Shown piece by piece: positions 11,850-24,400 of a stretch of DNA of 64,000 nucleotides. This DNA is from Branchiostoma lanceolatum (lineage: Eukaryota > Chordata > Leptocardii > Amphioxiformes > Branchiostomatidae). Every line of letters begins with the position of its first letter. Position 1 is the stretch's first letter. The position numbers and the translations under genes are program-made. The stretch lies in NCBI RefSeq assembly GCF_035083965.1, contig NC_089738.1:19623234-19687233 (forward strand), read 5' to 3'. Below the pieces are notes generated by a model that was not told where the DNA came from, did no database searches, and saw only the letters and a program-made list of their open reading frames with translations.

Positions 11850-13395
11850 AGTCAGTCGTGCGGTTACTACATGGTTATTTGCTGAAAGAAGCGACTTAAA
11901 CCAGGTTCCAGTTTCAAACGTTTCAGGCTGAACCGCCCGCCACAGCGAATGTGAAACTTGTTTTGATGATTTTGGAACGTAAAAAAATAGCGCCAAAGTT
12001 TCAGTCACGGGACCTGTCCACCTACTCTTTGTTCTAATTATAACTGACAGCCTCAAGGTTCAATATTGCAACTCAGCACGGTCGATTTGGCCAGAGTCCA
12101 AGCTAGCCACGGCTGTTGTACAATATTGACCTGTGGGAGCGTCCCTTCCAAGCGTTAGTCCACAAATCTTTCAATTCGGATGTCAAAGTTGTCTTGCTCA
12201 GTTGAGTTCTACATGTAGTAGAAAAGACGACGCGAAAGTTTAACCGGGCCCAAACGGTATTGTACGTAGTCACATGAGTCCAGCGCCGAAGGTTACACAA
12301 CGCAAAACACACGAAAGACGTCGGAACAGACAGTCAAAAAAAAGCTGCCCAAAATAGATACTGGACGACTTCCTTTCTGTCCATATACAAAAGTCCACAA
12401 ATCTTTCACCTAATCGTGCGAACAATTTTCTAAATCTACGTACGTTTTGATGTGAAAACCCTTTTCCGTCCAGCTTTTATACCGAGCCGTGGACTTTGCT
12501 GCTGAGAACTATTCTTAGGAGACTGACAAGTTTCTTGGTTCCAAGGGACTTTATCTGACGTAATTATCGTCCCCCGAAATAAGTGGAAAGAAACTGTTGT
12601 TTTGGATTTGAAAACGCAGATTCAAACCTGGGTTATTCCCGACCATTCTTAAAATAGATCATAACCCATGACGTGAAACATGTGACATCTCAGTTGTGCT
12701 TTGTGTTTGATGACAGCTATTCTTGTACCGGTCAAAAAATCAACTTGAAGGTGACAAAAACAAAACATATAAGCAGGTCAATGTTGTAATCAATAGCAGC
12801 CAATATGATAATTCGGCTCGCTAGTCAATACATTGATATCTAAACGTTTTTCTTTAAAATTTGAGTCACGGAGATCGGATGGAACGACCTAGCTGCAAAT
12901 AGTAACGTTACACAAGAAGAAGACTTGGCTGTATAAAACCTATACGGTAAACTGTGACAGTGAAACTGTGGTAAAGTCCCTCGCACGTCCAGGTATTATT
13001 AGCAGGCTTTGTTGTCCGGGCCTTGGAACCGTGCCAAAGCAAGATTACATGGGCAAGGTAAACAATGGAACAAATAAGGTGTTCATACGCTTGCAAGGTG
13101 GTCGGACGGTTCCACTCGATAAATGTCCAAAGTACGTTACTCTTTTTGCTACGAATTCAAAAATAAGATGGAACATATTATCTCAAAAAACGACGCATAT
13201 TCCTAGCAATGCAGCTTTACAACTCGAATTACGCAACATTATACATATAACGTTAATAGTTGCAGTTTTGTTTTACTTACCATTGTAATTTGATAGTTTC
13301 GGTCATCCCTATACCCCAGTGGTACAGGCCAACAGTAGTTGACCTTTAACCCCCAGGCGTGGAAGCTCAGTGTTTCTCGATACCTTAGTCCCAAA
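11850..13395. other. Region between the divergent TNF and REXO5-like genes
   Basis: No coding exon is supported. It must hold the 5' ends and promoters of both genes; I could not place either start site. No clear TATA box or named motif stood out. Confidence 0.4.
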
Positions 13396-16300
13396 ATGGG
13401 GAAGAAAGGCAAAAATAAGCGGAGTAAGCGCGGCCATGGTGTCGGTAAGAAGCCACAGCATCTTGCAAGACGTGGAGAAAAGAGAAGACGGACAGAAACC
13501 GAAGGCGCGAGGGAAGATTTAGAACCCGCGAAGAAGTTGAGAACTGGCGGTGGGGAGGGGGGCGGTGTGCCCGTCACATGTGCACACATGGTTTACACGA
13601 CGGGCGGGGAAAGGACGTCGCAAGACGGTACCGGCGGACCTGAAGGAGAACTGCAACGTCTTAAGAAACTGTGTGTGGATGAAGACACACCTGTGCCACC
13701 TGGAGAGCGTCTTGCCGACGGTACTGAGACTAATATGAAGAAGAAGAAAAAGAAACACAAGAAGAAGACGGACCGTGAGACTCCTCAGGAGGAGGGCACG
13801 TCTACAGGTGAAGGTCACCTTGCGAACAACGGACCCTGTGATCACGTCATGACCCCACAAGGTCACAGCCAAGGTCAGTCACGTAACACAAATATTAAGT
13901 TGTACTTACTCAACCTATATGTATATGAGGTAGAGGTCGAGCTGCTAGCTGTGTGCCTAAACAAATTTTAAATACACTCAGGTACAGGTACGGTACAGGT
14001 ACAGGTACGGTACAGGTACAGGTTTAGGTACATGTCTGGACCTGAACCTTGAGGATACCTTGAGGATTCATCGGTGAAGTAGGCCCAGCCTGTGTTGTCA
14101 CCCTCTTCTCACTCAGGAAGGTACCCCTTCTTCTCCCAGTGTAAATCCAGCCTTGTTTTAAAACAGTTCACAGTATCCGCTTCAACTACCTCATCTGGCA
14201 GCGAGTTCCAGTTGTTTACAACTCTGGTTCCAAAATACTTCCTGCGTACTGAAGTACCTGTACCTGAACTACTAATGTTCAAATAATGAACACTGACTGA
14301 TTTCCGAAACCTGTGTTGTTTTCCAGGTTCAGAAAATAACCACAAACCCCAGACCAATGCTGGACATGACATCAGCCAAGCCGGTGCTTCTGTACAACAT
14401 TTTGACACAAAACAACAGAAAAACAAGAACAAAAAGGCGACGTCCTCACAAGAGACCCACGCTGTCCTTCACCTGACCTTGAATAACCTTGACGGTGAGT
14501 TCGGGCTGCCGCAGGTACAACAGCTGCTGCTGCACGCCTACCTGGGGAAGCGCAGGAGCGCCCCCTGGTGCCAGGTACGGAACTACTTTTTTTTTAAAAT
14601 GTGTCTATTATTGTTTGTTTGAAATGAAAAGACAATACAAAGTAGCCTGAGTGCCATCCAATTACTACCGGGGCTTCTACACTCCAAAAATCACATTAAG
14701 TGTAGCTAGCAGCCCCGGTAGTAATTGGATGGCACCTACTCCCAGGCTAAATATGAAGGCATGCATGGCACGAAAACAAAGTAGTACACATGGGTAACCA
14801 CAAAACAGATAAATAAAACTCAATTGACAGCATTGATAAACATTAGATGTCGAACCCCAATTACTATTTCCATATCATCGTCAGGTGTCTCTTAGCATCA
14901 TTTGCTTCTTATATTTTTATATTTCCCACTTTTTCAGGTACAGAACTTCAACAAACTCGGTAAGGTTGTCTTGGTTGTGCTTAACGGCCTGTCACAGGGA
15001 CACTTGTCACGGCACTCAGAATGCTTTGCGCAGCTGGCGGCCATGTTTCCCAACAAGAAGGTTCCGTTGACGATGAAGGTCGCGGACAGCAGTCCGAGGG
15101 AGGTCATGCGGAGTTTGCTACGAGTTCCCGTCAGTAAAACTGCACAGAAGAAGCTGGGAAAAGATCTGGAGACCGGCGTTGTGGATCCGGGTTTAGTAGA
15201 ACGTTCTGAAAGCTGCGTGAAACATATGGGAGAGAAATCCGTGGTCGGTAGAACGCATTATCTGTTAAGCCAGGAACAGCTGAGAATGAACAGATTCCCG
15301 TTGGATACGGACACGGCGCTGCCGGAGGATTTCGTGTCGTTTCAGAGCTGTACGCCGACAGATTCGAGCCCCATGTTCGCCGTTGATTGCGAAATGTGCG
15401 AAACAGAAGCTGGAAAGGAACTGACTCGCGTCTCGGTGGTCGGCGAAGACTTGAAGACAGTCTATAACTCCTTAGTGAGGCCTTGGAGGCCGATCAACGA
15501 CTACATGACTCAGTTCAGCGGCATCTGTGGTGATGACTTAAAGGTTAGTCCTGCTTTCAAACTTTGTTTTATATCTATTTAGAGGTTTAGCTGCCCAACT
15601 AGCCTGCAGATGTGGCTATTACAAAGGGCTACTAGTAGTCCTACTTTCAAATTTTATCATTAAATCAACTTTGCAATCGGGACTGAATAGGCCCACTTGG
15701 AAATTCGAGTATGCATGTGCAACTTGTCAAAAGTGAAGGCCCCTGAGACGTAAACAAAACCCGTCTGGGCATTGTTACGCAAATCGAGACAATGGCCAAG
15801 GCGAGAACTGTTTACAAGCCAGGGGCCTTCACCTTTGACACTGCACATGCATACTCGAAATTCTGCGTGCGCTTATTGTATTGATTTTGCAGCACTCTCT
15901 CCGTGTAAAACACTGATTAATTGAAATATAAACAGCTTGAAAACGACATAACAAGATGATTAGAATCTGAAGACATCAACAGTAATAGAAATAAACATAG
16001 AGTTTTGCAAGCATCACATGGACAAAAGTGTTCTTGGGATAAGTTTTTTCCACGTACAACACCTGAGTGGAACACCCTGCCTAGCCCGGTCATGTTGTCT
16101 TCCACAGTTGAGACTTTCCGGGCCAGGCTGGAGGCCTGCCAGCCTTAGCACGGGACCTCCTCCCCCTACTTTGCCCCTGTCTGGGTTATCTGGGGGTAAA
16201 GACAAGTTGAAGTTTTTGTGTTTTTTTGTCTGAAGGACGTGGCGACCCGTCTTGAGCATGTGCAAGAAATGCTGCAGGAAATCCTACCCCAGGACGCCAT

Positions 16301-17250
16301 CTTGGTTGGCCACTCCTTAGAGAATGACCTTCAGGCCCTGAAGATGATCCACCCTCACGTCATCGACACCAGCCTGCTGTTCAACCACGCCACCTGGCGG
16401 TTCAAGCCCAAACTGCGCACGCTGGCCAGCAAGCTGCTCGGCAAGGAGATCCAAACAGGTACTCAACATACCACTGACATCCCAGCAATGATCAACATAT
16501 ATTTGAGTGTTGATTTCAATTGTAGTTATTTTTACAAAGCATTCTACTACTACTACTCCAAAAACAGCTCAATGCAAGCAACTGGATAGAATTTTAAAGT
16601 ACCTGGAGTAACTGTTTTTGGCTTGTCTTATTACCTGGATGTCTAACCTTCACCCACATACTACTACAGGTACTGATGGACACGATTCTGTGGAAGACGC
16701 GGTCGCGGCCATGCAACTCATCCAACTCAAGATCGCGAACGGACCCGGGTTCCTGTTAGACAACGGCAGCAGCACCAGCGTGAGCGACACGGAGAGCTAC
16801 TTCCGTGTCCTGGCGCGGGAAAAGAAAACCGCAACTCTGGTAGACCAAGCGAGTTTTCTGAAGCCGTTCCTCGGCCACCCCGTGCACTGCATCCCCGTGG
16901 TGTCAGATCGCGAGGCTCTGACAAAAGCGCGGAACGAAATCAGAAGCAAACATTTCGTCTGGGTTCAGCTCCATTCGTGGGACACCGTGTCCCAGAGTTC
17001 CCTGTGCGATCACTCGGTCCTGTCAGAAACTCTCGCGAGAGTTGTTACGAGAGTTCGGGAGCTGTACGACATGTGTCCCGAGAACTCTCTGTTTGTGTTG
17101 TTGACTACGGGGACCAACAGCGTTGATCAAAGAACGAAGGCACAAAAGACTTCTCACGAAAATGTGCCAATGGGGAAAGATGACAAAGAGACAAGCCAGG
17201 AAGAAACAAGTTCACACGGACTCTGCTATTTGAATGTCCAGAAGTCGTAG
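13396..17250 (+). CDS. REXO5: RNA exonuclease 5-like DEDDh 3'-5' exonuclease
   Basis: Five exons: 13396-13873, 14327-14574, 14938-15543, 16236-16458 and 16670-17250, total 2136 bases and 711 residues, with consistent phases. The N-terminal 160 residues are very basic with Lys runs (KKKKKKHKKK), as expected for a nuclear or nucleolar protein. The exonuclease core shows motif Exo I (FAVDCEMCET, Asp and Glu ligands), Exo II (GHSLENDLQALK) and Exo III (GTDGHDSVEDA, the catalytic His and last Asp). HPHVIDTSLLFN matches the REXO1/REXO5 group closely. Vertebrate REXO5 is about 770 residues with RRM domains after the nuclease; here about 190 residues follow the nuclease and no RRM motif is evident to me. 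The family trims 3' ends of structured RNAs. Introns contain LINE and MITE remains. Confidence 0.85.
13979..14032. repeat. GGTACA simple repeat
   Basis: Imperfect hexamer and pentamer repeats of GGTACA and GGTAC in the first intron of the REXO5-like gene. Confidence 0.7.
14109..14318 (-). mobile_element. LINE fragment: C-terminus of a reverse transcriptase ORF
   Basis: The minus-strand frame reads FGTRVVNNWNSLPDEVV and then FKTRLDLHW before a stop. This is the typical end of the ORF2 protein in jockey/CR1-like non-LTR retrotransposons. Only the last 70 or so codons survive. It ends a few bases before the acceptor of REXO5-like exon 2. Confidence 0.7.
14643..14749. mobile_element. Foldback MITE, TAGCCTGAGTGCCA family
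   Basis: The ends are TAGCCTGAGTGCCATCC and its near complement ending CAGGCTA, with long inverted arms around a short centre. The flanks AATACAAAG and AATATGAAG agree at 7 of 9 positions, compatible with an old 9-base target duplication. Confidence 0.75.
15690..15880. mobile_element. Foldback MITE-like element in REXO5 intron
   Basis: Arms at about 15699-15760 and 15808-15870 are inverted copies of each other, sharing TCGAGTATGCATGTGCA and AGGCCCCTG blocks with small differences. It is non-coding. Confidence 0.65.
16039..16146 (+). mobile_element. LINE fragment: reverse transcriptase C-terminus
   Basis: The frame reads FFPRTTPEWNTLPSPV and then ETFRARLEACQP before a stop, again the conserved end of a jockey/CR1-like ORF2 protein. 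It lies about 90 bases before the acceptor of the next REXO5-like exon. Confidence 0.7.
16557..16653. repeat. Dispersed repeat, copy 1 (second copy at 33463-33560)
   Basis: The block CAAGCAACTGGATA...TATTACCTGGATGTCTAACC recurs at 33463-33560 with small changes. It is an interspersed repeat with inverted-looking ends and no coding sequence. Confidence 0.6.
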
Positions 17251-18439
17251 GGCCACAGCAATCTGTTGTCATAAGTCATGGTCCTCAGATATTTCAAAGT
17301 AGAACTTTTAATTTTTTTTTAAATTTTGATATTCAGGGCAGGAGTAGGTAGCAAAACAAGTAAAGCAAATGATTACATGATTTATAGATCTCAATCAATG
17401 ACAACGGAATAAACTTGAACAAAATGTCAGGAATAATTGTAATTTCAGTTACAAAGTAAAACTTAAGCAAGAGGTCAACAGAGGGCTGGGAGGAAAACTT
17501 GAACATGACTTAAATCACTCCCTGGAACTTTGTGTGCCAAGGTACAGACTTTCTCCTCAGGTCGTTTCATTTTGATTCTCCAGTACTATATATACTACAA
17601 GTACCATCATAATGTTTCATATATAAGATAGTGTATTTGTACCTATACTATAGTGTACTACAAGGCAAACAAAAACTAGCCAGTCTCTGACAATATCTCT
17701 TTGATTTTCTTTTGTTTATTACAAAAAGACAACTATTTACACCTGTAATGTACAATGCAGTAATTTAAAGGGGTCAAACTTGAAATTCTTCTGCAAGTTG
17801 TTCATATGAATATATCTTTGTATTCACCCTATGATGCACATTGAATTGACCAAAATCTGCCGATTTTCGGATATGATTTAAGATTTTGTATAAACCATCA
17901 TAGACAAATATTTATGTGTAATTTGACCGTGTAATCTGCTCACATGTTGTTCATTAAGTAAATGACATTGTGTATTGTATATGTGTTTTGTCTTTTAAGT
18001 TTGATGTACAATAAAACAGCAAATATCTGTCAATCCGTGAGGGTATCATTTGAAGTTTACCCATGTAAGGACCAGCATTTAAATCTGTGACGTCCATACA
18101 CATACATACACTGTACTTTGCAGTGATATTAGCTTGTCAAAGTCATTGACTACAATGGAAAAAGTCCTAGGACATTGCAACAAAAACACAAATACTTACA
18201 TCAATGATTTTAATTTGTGCTAGTTGAACATAAAATTCTGAAGTTCTGTTAAAAACTTTGAAGACATACTTTGTGTTGAACAATTACAGACAAATCATTA
18301 CCATTATACAGATATTGCATACACATATCTACAATTATATTAATTTTTAATAGTGAAAAACAAATACGTTTTGTGTACAATGGGAGATGTTTTCTACATG
18401 ACCAATACAAACACACATAAGCATTAATAATTCTACATT
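17251..18439. other. 3' region between convergent genes
   Basis: AT-rich and non-coding. An AATAAA at about 18010 on the plus strand may end the REXO5-like transcript; TTTATT at 17716-17721 is a possible minus-strand signal. Confidence 0.45.
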
Positions 18440-21400
18440 TTATTCGTCAAACTTGTAGTTCTCGTGCACGATGCTGACGACCGTCGCGAGCCCCCGCGCC
18501 AGACACGGCTCCTGCACCTTGAATAAATGAATGAGAATGAATGGTTTATCAAGAACAAGTGTTACATGGCAGCTAAAAGCTGAATTGCGTACACATGTCT
18601 TATAAAACACAAGGAAAGTACAACTGACTACTTGGACATGCATTATTATAAAAACATCAATAACGCTGTAATACAGATCAAGCTAGACTTAACTTAATCT
18701 TTACCGAAAACTTCGCGCAGATACAAGATTCTAAAACGGTACTGTAAAGCAAACTATTTTGTTCCCACTGTGATTATTGTAGCGGTTCGTTCTGCACTTT
18801 TTTCTTTTTCTTGTTGTTGTTGTTGATTTTTTCACATTTTATTCACAATATACATCAATGTTACAGCAAAAATATATTACACTTGTTACAATGTTGGCAC
18901 CAAAGACTATATGACATTGTGTTACTGTACATATACTGGCAGGATGGTTCAAGATTAAACCACATATCACATAAAAATGCTGATTGTGTCAAAGGAGATA
19001 ATTTACATTCTGCACAGCCGCTACGCCACGTCGAGAGTTCGAGGCAGTTTCATTTTCCTTCCGCGAGAGAAAGTAGTCCGTTCCATGACTCCGGGCGTCA
19101 ACACCCCTTACAAGAAAGATTGTCGCTGGAGTATATGACCGTGTATCGTACTGTTTTCAAGTGATTTACAATTTTCTAGCCTCATTTTTTACTCATGTAG
19201 ATTTTTGAACCGATAGTTTATCGCTTCCCTGTCAAAAATACGACCCAAAATCAGGTAATTTTCGTGTAATTTCTCCTCTTGTTTTCAACCTGTTGTAGAT
19301 TTCAAACCAACAGGAAATCTAGTGTGTGTGAACGAGCAAAGATTCTTCTTTCTGTCGGTATATAACTTCTTATCGATTTCGAGGGCGAAATGCAGATGCC
19401 CCCAATCCGCGCGGGGCCATGTCACACGGAGCGGTCATTTTGTTTCCAGAATAGAACGCACCAACTAACTCGTAAGCCGCGCGCGGCCATCACAGATCAC
19501 TTTGCAGTTTATAGCAAGGTTCCAAGCAGAGGTTAGTTTCGGCTTGTTTTTAACGTCCCTTTATGCGTTTCTGTCGGGCTTTCTGCCTAGCAACAGGAAG
19601 AAACCGTGACAAAATAGAAACCCAGTGCAATCTCTTAAATATAGCGATCATCTACACAGACTAATGCATTAGCATCATCATTATATTGTTTTTGCCACGT
19701 CCCTTCCTCCTCTTCCCGCTCCCTAACAAATAGGGTCAACGACCTAGCCCAGACGGCTGCAACCATGGTTACTTGTAAACAGCAGACACCCTGTGGTGTT
19801 CAATTACATAATGTAGCAACCAGCATTTAATACAGATCTGGAGGTCGCCATACATACGAATGTGTTTGAGCAAAAATATGAGAGCAGTAGTTTGCAAGAC
19901 TAGACCACGTGAAGGTTAACACGTGTATCTGGTTGCAAAACTTACATTGCCTTTCTGGTTATTAAGGTTTTCACTATGAAATAATCTGATCCATCTAATC
20001 AAGAGTTTGCCGGTTCCCAATAACCTAAGAAACTCCAGCAATACCAGGATTTACCCTACAGTTTACTGGTTATATTCTATACCCTACAGTATACTGGTTA
20101 AGTACATGTACTGTCAGTAATGTGGCCTAATATATAGATATAAGAAATAAAAAATAAAAAATAAAAAAGAGTGATTCTAAAACCCTTTCTTCTTTGTCCT
20201 ACCTTCATCTAAAGTATATGATAAATTACCCTTTCTACTGTCCAAAATAAATATACAAAGAGCCATATATGTTAAATTCATGCCAAACTTTATTGAACAA
20301 ACATGTGATCTAAAAATATCAATCGATTCAATGCCGAATTGGAAACAAGACCTGTAATCTCATCTCAGGTATCTGTTGCCAAACATCTGACCTTTTTTGG
20401 CCAGAATGATATAATTCCAATGTCAAGTAATAAAATTCCAATCATGCCGAAAGATATGATTAACTAAAACAGCTGTCTGATGAGCATCCAAAGCAGAACA
20501 TCACCTGTATAAAACAGATAATATTTCATATTATTTTATGAAAATTTGAGCATCATATAAAATTCAGCATTAACAATGATTCAAGGCATGTTATCATATC
20601 TGAATTACATCATTCATTATCTCAATCATGATATATTGCCAATCAAAAAATGAAAGGTATAGACAATGAGCTGCAAGAAGCATGTCCTCAGCTGATCTGG
20701 GGTCGAACTCCACCTAATGCAAAACAGAAAGCGTGTTAATTTCTATTTGTCATACTTACTGTTCATTATCCATATCACATAAGTATAAAACACTCACACT
20801 CATTCACCATCCATTCAGCATCATCATTATACTATCATGTTAAGATTTATATATCAAATTATCATATTACATTATATTATATAAAAAATTATATACAGAT
20901 TTATATCATATTATATATATATATCATAACCCACAGATGAGGGACTGCTGGAATAAGGAAGATGAGTCAGAACCTCCAACCTACACCCGTACCAAAGTGC
21001 GGGGTTACGCCTTTCCCGTCAACTCGGGGATCTGTGTGATGTACCCCTTGTTGACGTCAGTATGTCCGACCTTTACAGGGGTCAGGCGCCTCTAGCTACC
21101 TAGGGGGGGCGATGGTATGGCTAAACCTAGCAGGAAGGAGGTTCTTGGAAAAAAGGAGAGAGGGAGAGAAAGGGGGTGAAAAGAGTACAGAAAAGTCCAG
21201 CTTCCCTCACCTATACCTATTGGACAGACCTACTTCACTAATTATTACCCTTAGTCTACATCAGAAAATTCTGAATCTGAAATATCCTCTAATACAGATA
21301 GACTACCACAATAAAAGTCATCAATAATACCAATATAGTCCTGATCATCACTACTACTGCTAGTATCTGAATCTGATTCTGCATTGTCGGGACCTACCTG

Positions 21401-24400
21401 AACTTCACTGCGAATAGAATTCAAACAGTCCAAACACCTACATCCCGGACTACATACCTGTCCTTTCTTGACACACTTACACCTTTTACTGGAGCAACCA
21501 CTTCTACATTTACACCCCCTGGTTAAGAAATCAACAGTCTTCTGAACCTTTTCTATGTTTTCTTTGGAATCCCAAATAATCATTACATTACCGTTTTCTA
21601 TTTCCCAACCATACCTATCTAATAATACAGAGGAGAAATCTTGCTCTAACGCCTGAGCCCAGGTGAGGTAAACCCAACAAGAACGTAACCAATGAAACCA
21701 AAGGGACTGAAATGAAGGTAAACTATTATCCTCAAACTCAATTCTTTCAAATAAGGCACCTCTAATATATTGTAACCAATTTTCATGAATACTCAAATTT
21801 GTGTCCCCCCTCATTTTTTCTCTGAACAGTTCAGCTGGAGATGAGTATTTAAGAAAAGCTGAACGATGTTTTTGAAAGTAAACACTACCAACTAAACGAA
21901 CAAAAGCCAAGAACCCTGAATCTTTTTCTGCACAAGAAAGAGAACCACTAGTTTGGACAGAGCTTCCACCAGAAATGAACTCTGAATACTGAAAGAAAGT
22001 TTTCATAAATGATACCTTACCAAGACCAACAAAGAAGGAAACATAATCACATCCTGTGGTAATAAACAATGACTGTAATATGTGGGGTAGTAGATTTCTA
22101 GAAAGGGAGGCAAGATCAGGGTCCTTGTACAAGCAAGATACCAACTCATTCACATCCAGACATTGCCAATTTCCTGGTTCAGCTTTTTGCAAAATCACAA
22201 TTCTTTTACCCATCTGCCTAACAAGGGGAAGGCCTACATGATACGTGTCCGTATCAGGTGAATAAATCATTATGTTTTCGTATCTGCTTGAAGCAGCATG
22301 CAGCCAAACACGAGTGTCACTTTCCTCGTGATTGGACCTACAGTCTGGATATGGAGAGATGCCATCTACAGAGGAAACAAAACACATGTCTCTTTTATCA
22401 TCTATAAATGCCCCAGCTGTGAAAACTTTCTGTAGCTGCCTCAAAAAAGGTCTACATACTGAAAGTAAAGAACTACACAAATAAGAACATAATAGACGCT
22501 TGTTTGGACGCAATGAAATAAATTTTCTCCAGTCTTTTGGGGTAAATGTATCATCAGAAACTGAATCAAGTGGTGCCAAAGTGTCACTTTCTAAAACCGA
22601 GTCTCTTCTACTTCTTTCAATATCTTTTGGACTAAGGCCATTTCTGTGTGGATCATCAAAAACAATGTGGACTTCATTACAACCTGACTGGAGTAAAGGC
22701 AAAACCCATTTTAGAAACAGAAAATGTGAATACTCAAGAAAAGTTCTATGCTGACCTAATGGGGCTGTATTAATCAAAAACATACCTTCTAAAACAGAAC
22801 ACTGGGGGGAAAAATTGGTAGGATACATTTTGGTAAAAGCAGTAGGGTATTTAGATTGGAAAAAAGAAGTAGTGGCTGATTTAGCTCCCTTGTGAGGAAC
22901 CCCATCAGCACCACATAGAGCACGAGGCAGCTCCAGAAACTGACCTAGCTGGGGCAAATCTAACAGGTGGGCAATTTCAGATAAGGGTTGATTTTGACTT
23001 TGTGACCAGGAAACAGCTCTACGATAACATTCTAAAACTAACTTTTTGTCCTTTTCACTTTTTGAAATCCTAGACTTAGTCATCTTTATTTGAGAAAAAG
23101 TTCTTAAAGACTTCCGTCTTTGAGGTGCTTTATTACTTGGCTTGTTAAGTATCCTGAAACTAATGAAAGTGTCTAATGAGACTGTACCTATTTCCCTAAA
23201 CTTAAGCAAGTCCTCCCTTTGAATATCAGAAATAAAAGCTCCGGTGAAGGGTTGGGCCAGGCGTCTATCTTGCACAGGAACAGAAAAAATGTGGGCTTCT
23301 ACAACTTTGTTAGCATAATAAACAATATTTTGCCTCTCCTGCTCAATAATAGAAGGACTAAGATCAGTTTGGGTTCTATTATTGGACTTGACCAGAATCT
23401 GTTCTTTAACTTGTTTAATCAATTTAGCTCGATATGGTAAATACATAACAAGATCTTCAATAACAAACTTGTTTGGACCTGTTATAACTTGTTTAGTGTC
23501 GCGGTTTATTAACATCTCATGACTCTCATCTAAAGCTACACTTGAATAGTTAACAGAATTTATACTGGTGACAAATCCCCCCTCTTGGAAATATTTAAGT
23601 ATATGATCTGGACAAGACATCATATCAAAAAGATGCAGGGGAATAATTCTAGAATATATGATATGGTCAAATGCATGAAAAACAGGTGCCATCTTCTTGT
23701 ATGCATACAAACGCAAATCCCAGTTACCTGATCTAATCGCTATGTAAAGAGAAATGTATGCCATAAAATCATCATGAACAAATCTATGCCAAAACAAAAA
23801 TACTTCATCACGAGCACATGCACTAGAACAGAACGCAGCAAAATCATCCTCTATACCTTCTAAGTCAATTTTCAATAATTCTTGTCTTCTTACAAAGTTT
23901 TCTCTACTAAAATCTGGGTCACCAAAGTGTGGTTCAGACTCTAAAAATACTCTTACCTTATCAATAATAGTGTCTGCTGAAAAAGAACATCTTGATGAAC
24001 AATGATCTGTACAGTTCCTCCTATGTTCAAGAAAAGTTTCGATTTGGCATCTATAGAAGGCCTCCCATACTTGAACCAAAAATTTATGAGTACGTTTAAA
24101 ATTCTTACACAAGCCAACTGAAAGTAATGTCTGTCCTTTTATTCTACCCGAGGCTACCTGTTTCAATCCTCCCTCCCAATAAACTTTCATTAATGCATGC
24201 TGATAATTTTTCAAAGTATGCCAATCACCTGGAAATAGAATTAACCAACTTAAAGCGGGGCCATACTCCTGTTTCAATTTAAGAAGGTGGTCAAAGGTTT
24301 TCGCATCTCCAACAACAACTAAGTATTCAACATCACGTCCAACATTAAATGAATTGTAAAGGAAATTAAGAGCTTTTAAAATTGTTTCTTTACAGTCAGC

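Noticed and set aside
13239-13872. Minus-strand open frames overlapping the first REXO5 exon
   Set aside because: Antisense shadows of a GC-rich, Lys-rich coding exon that splices in frame to the exonuclease core.
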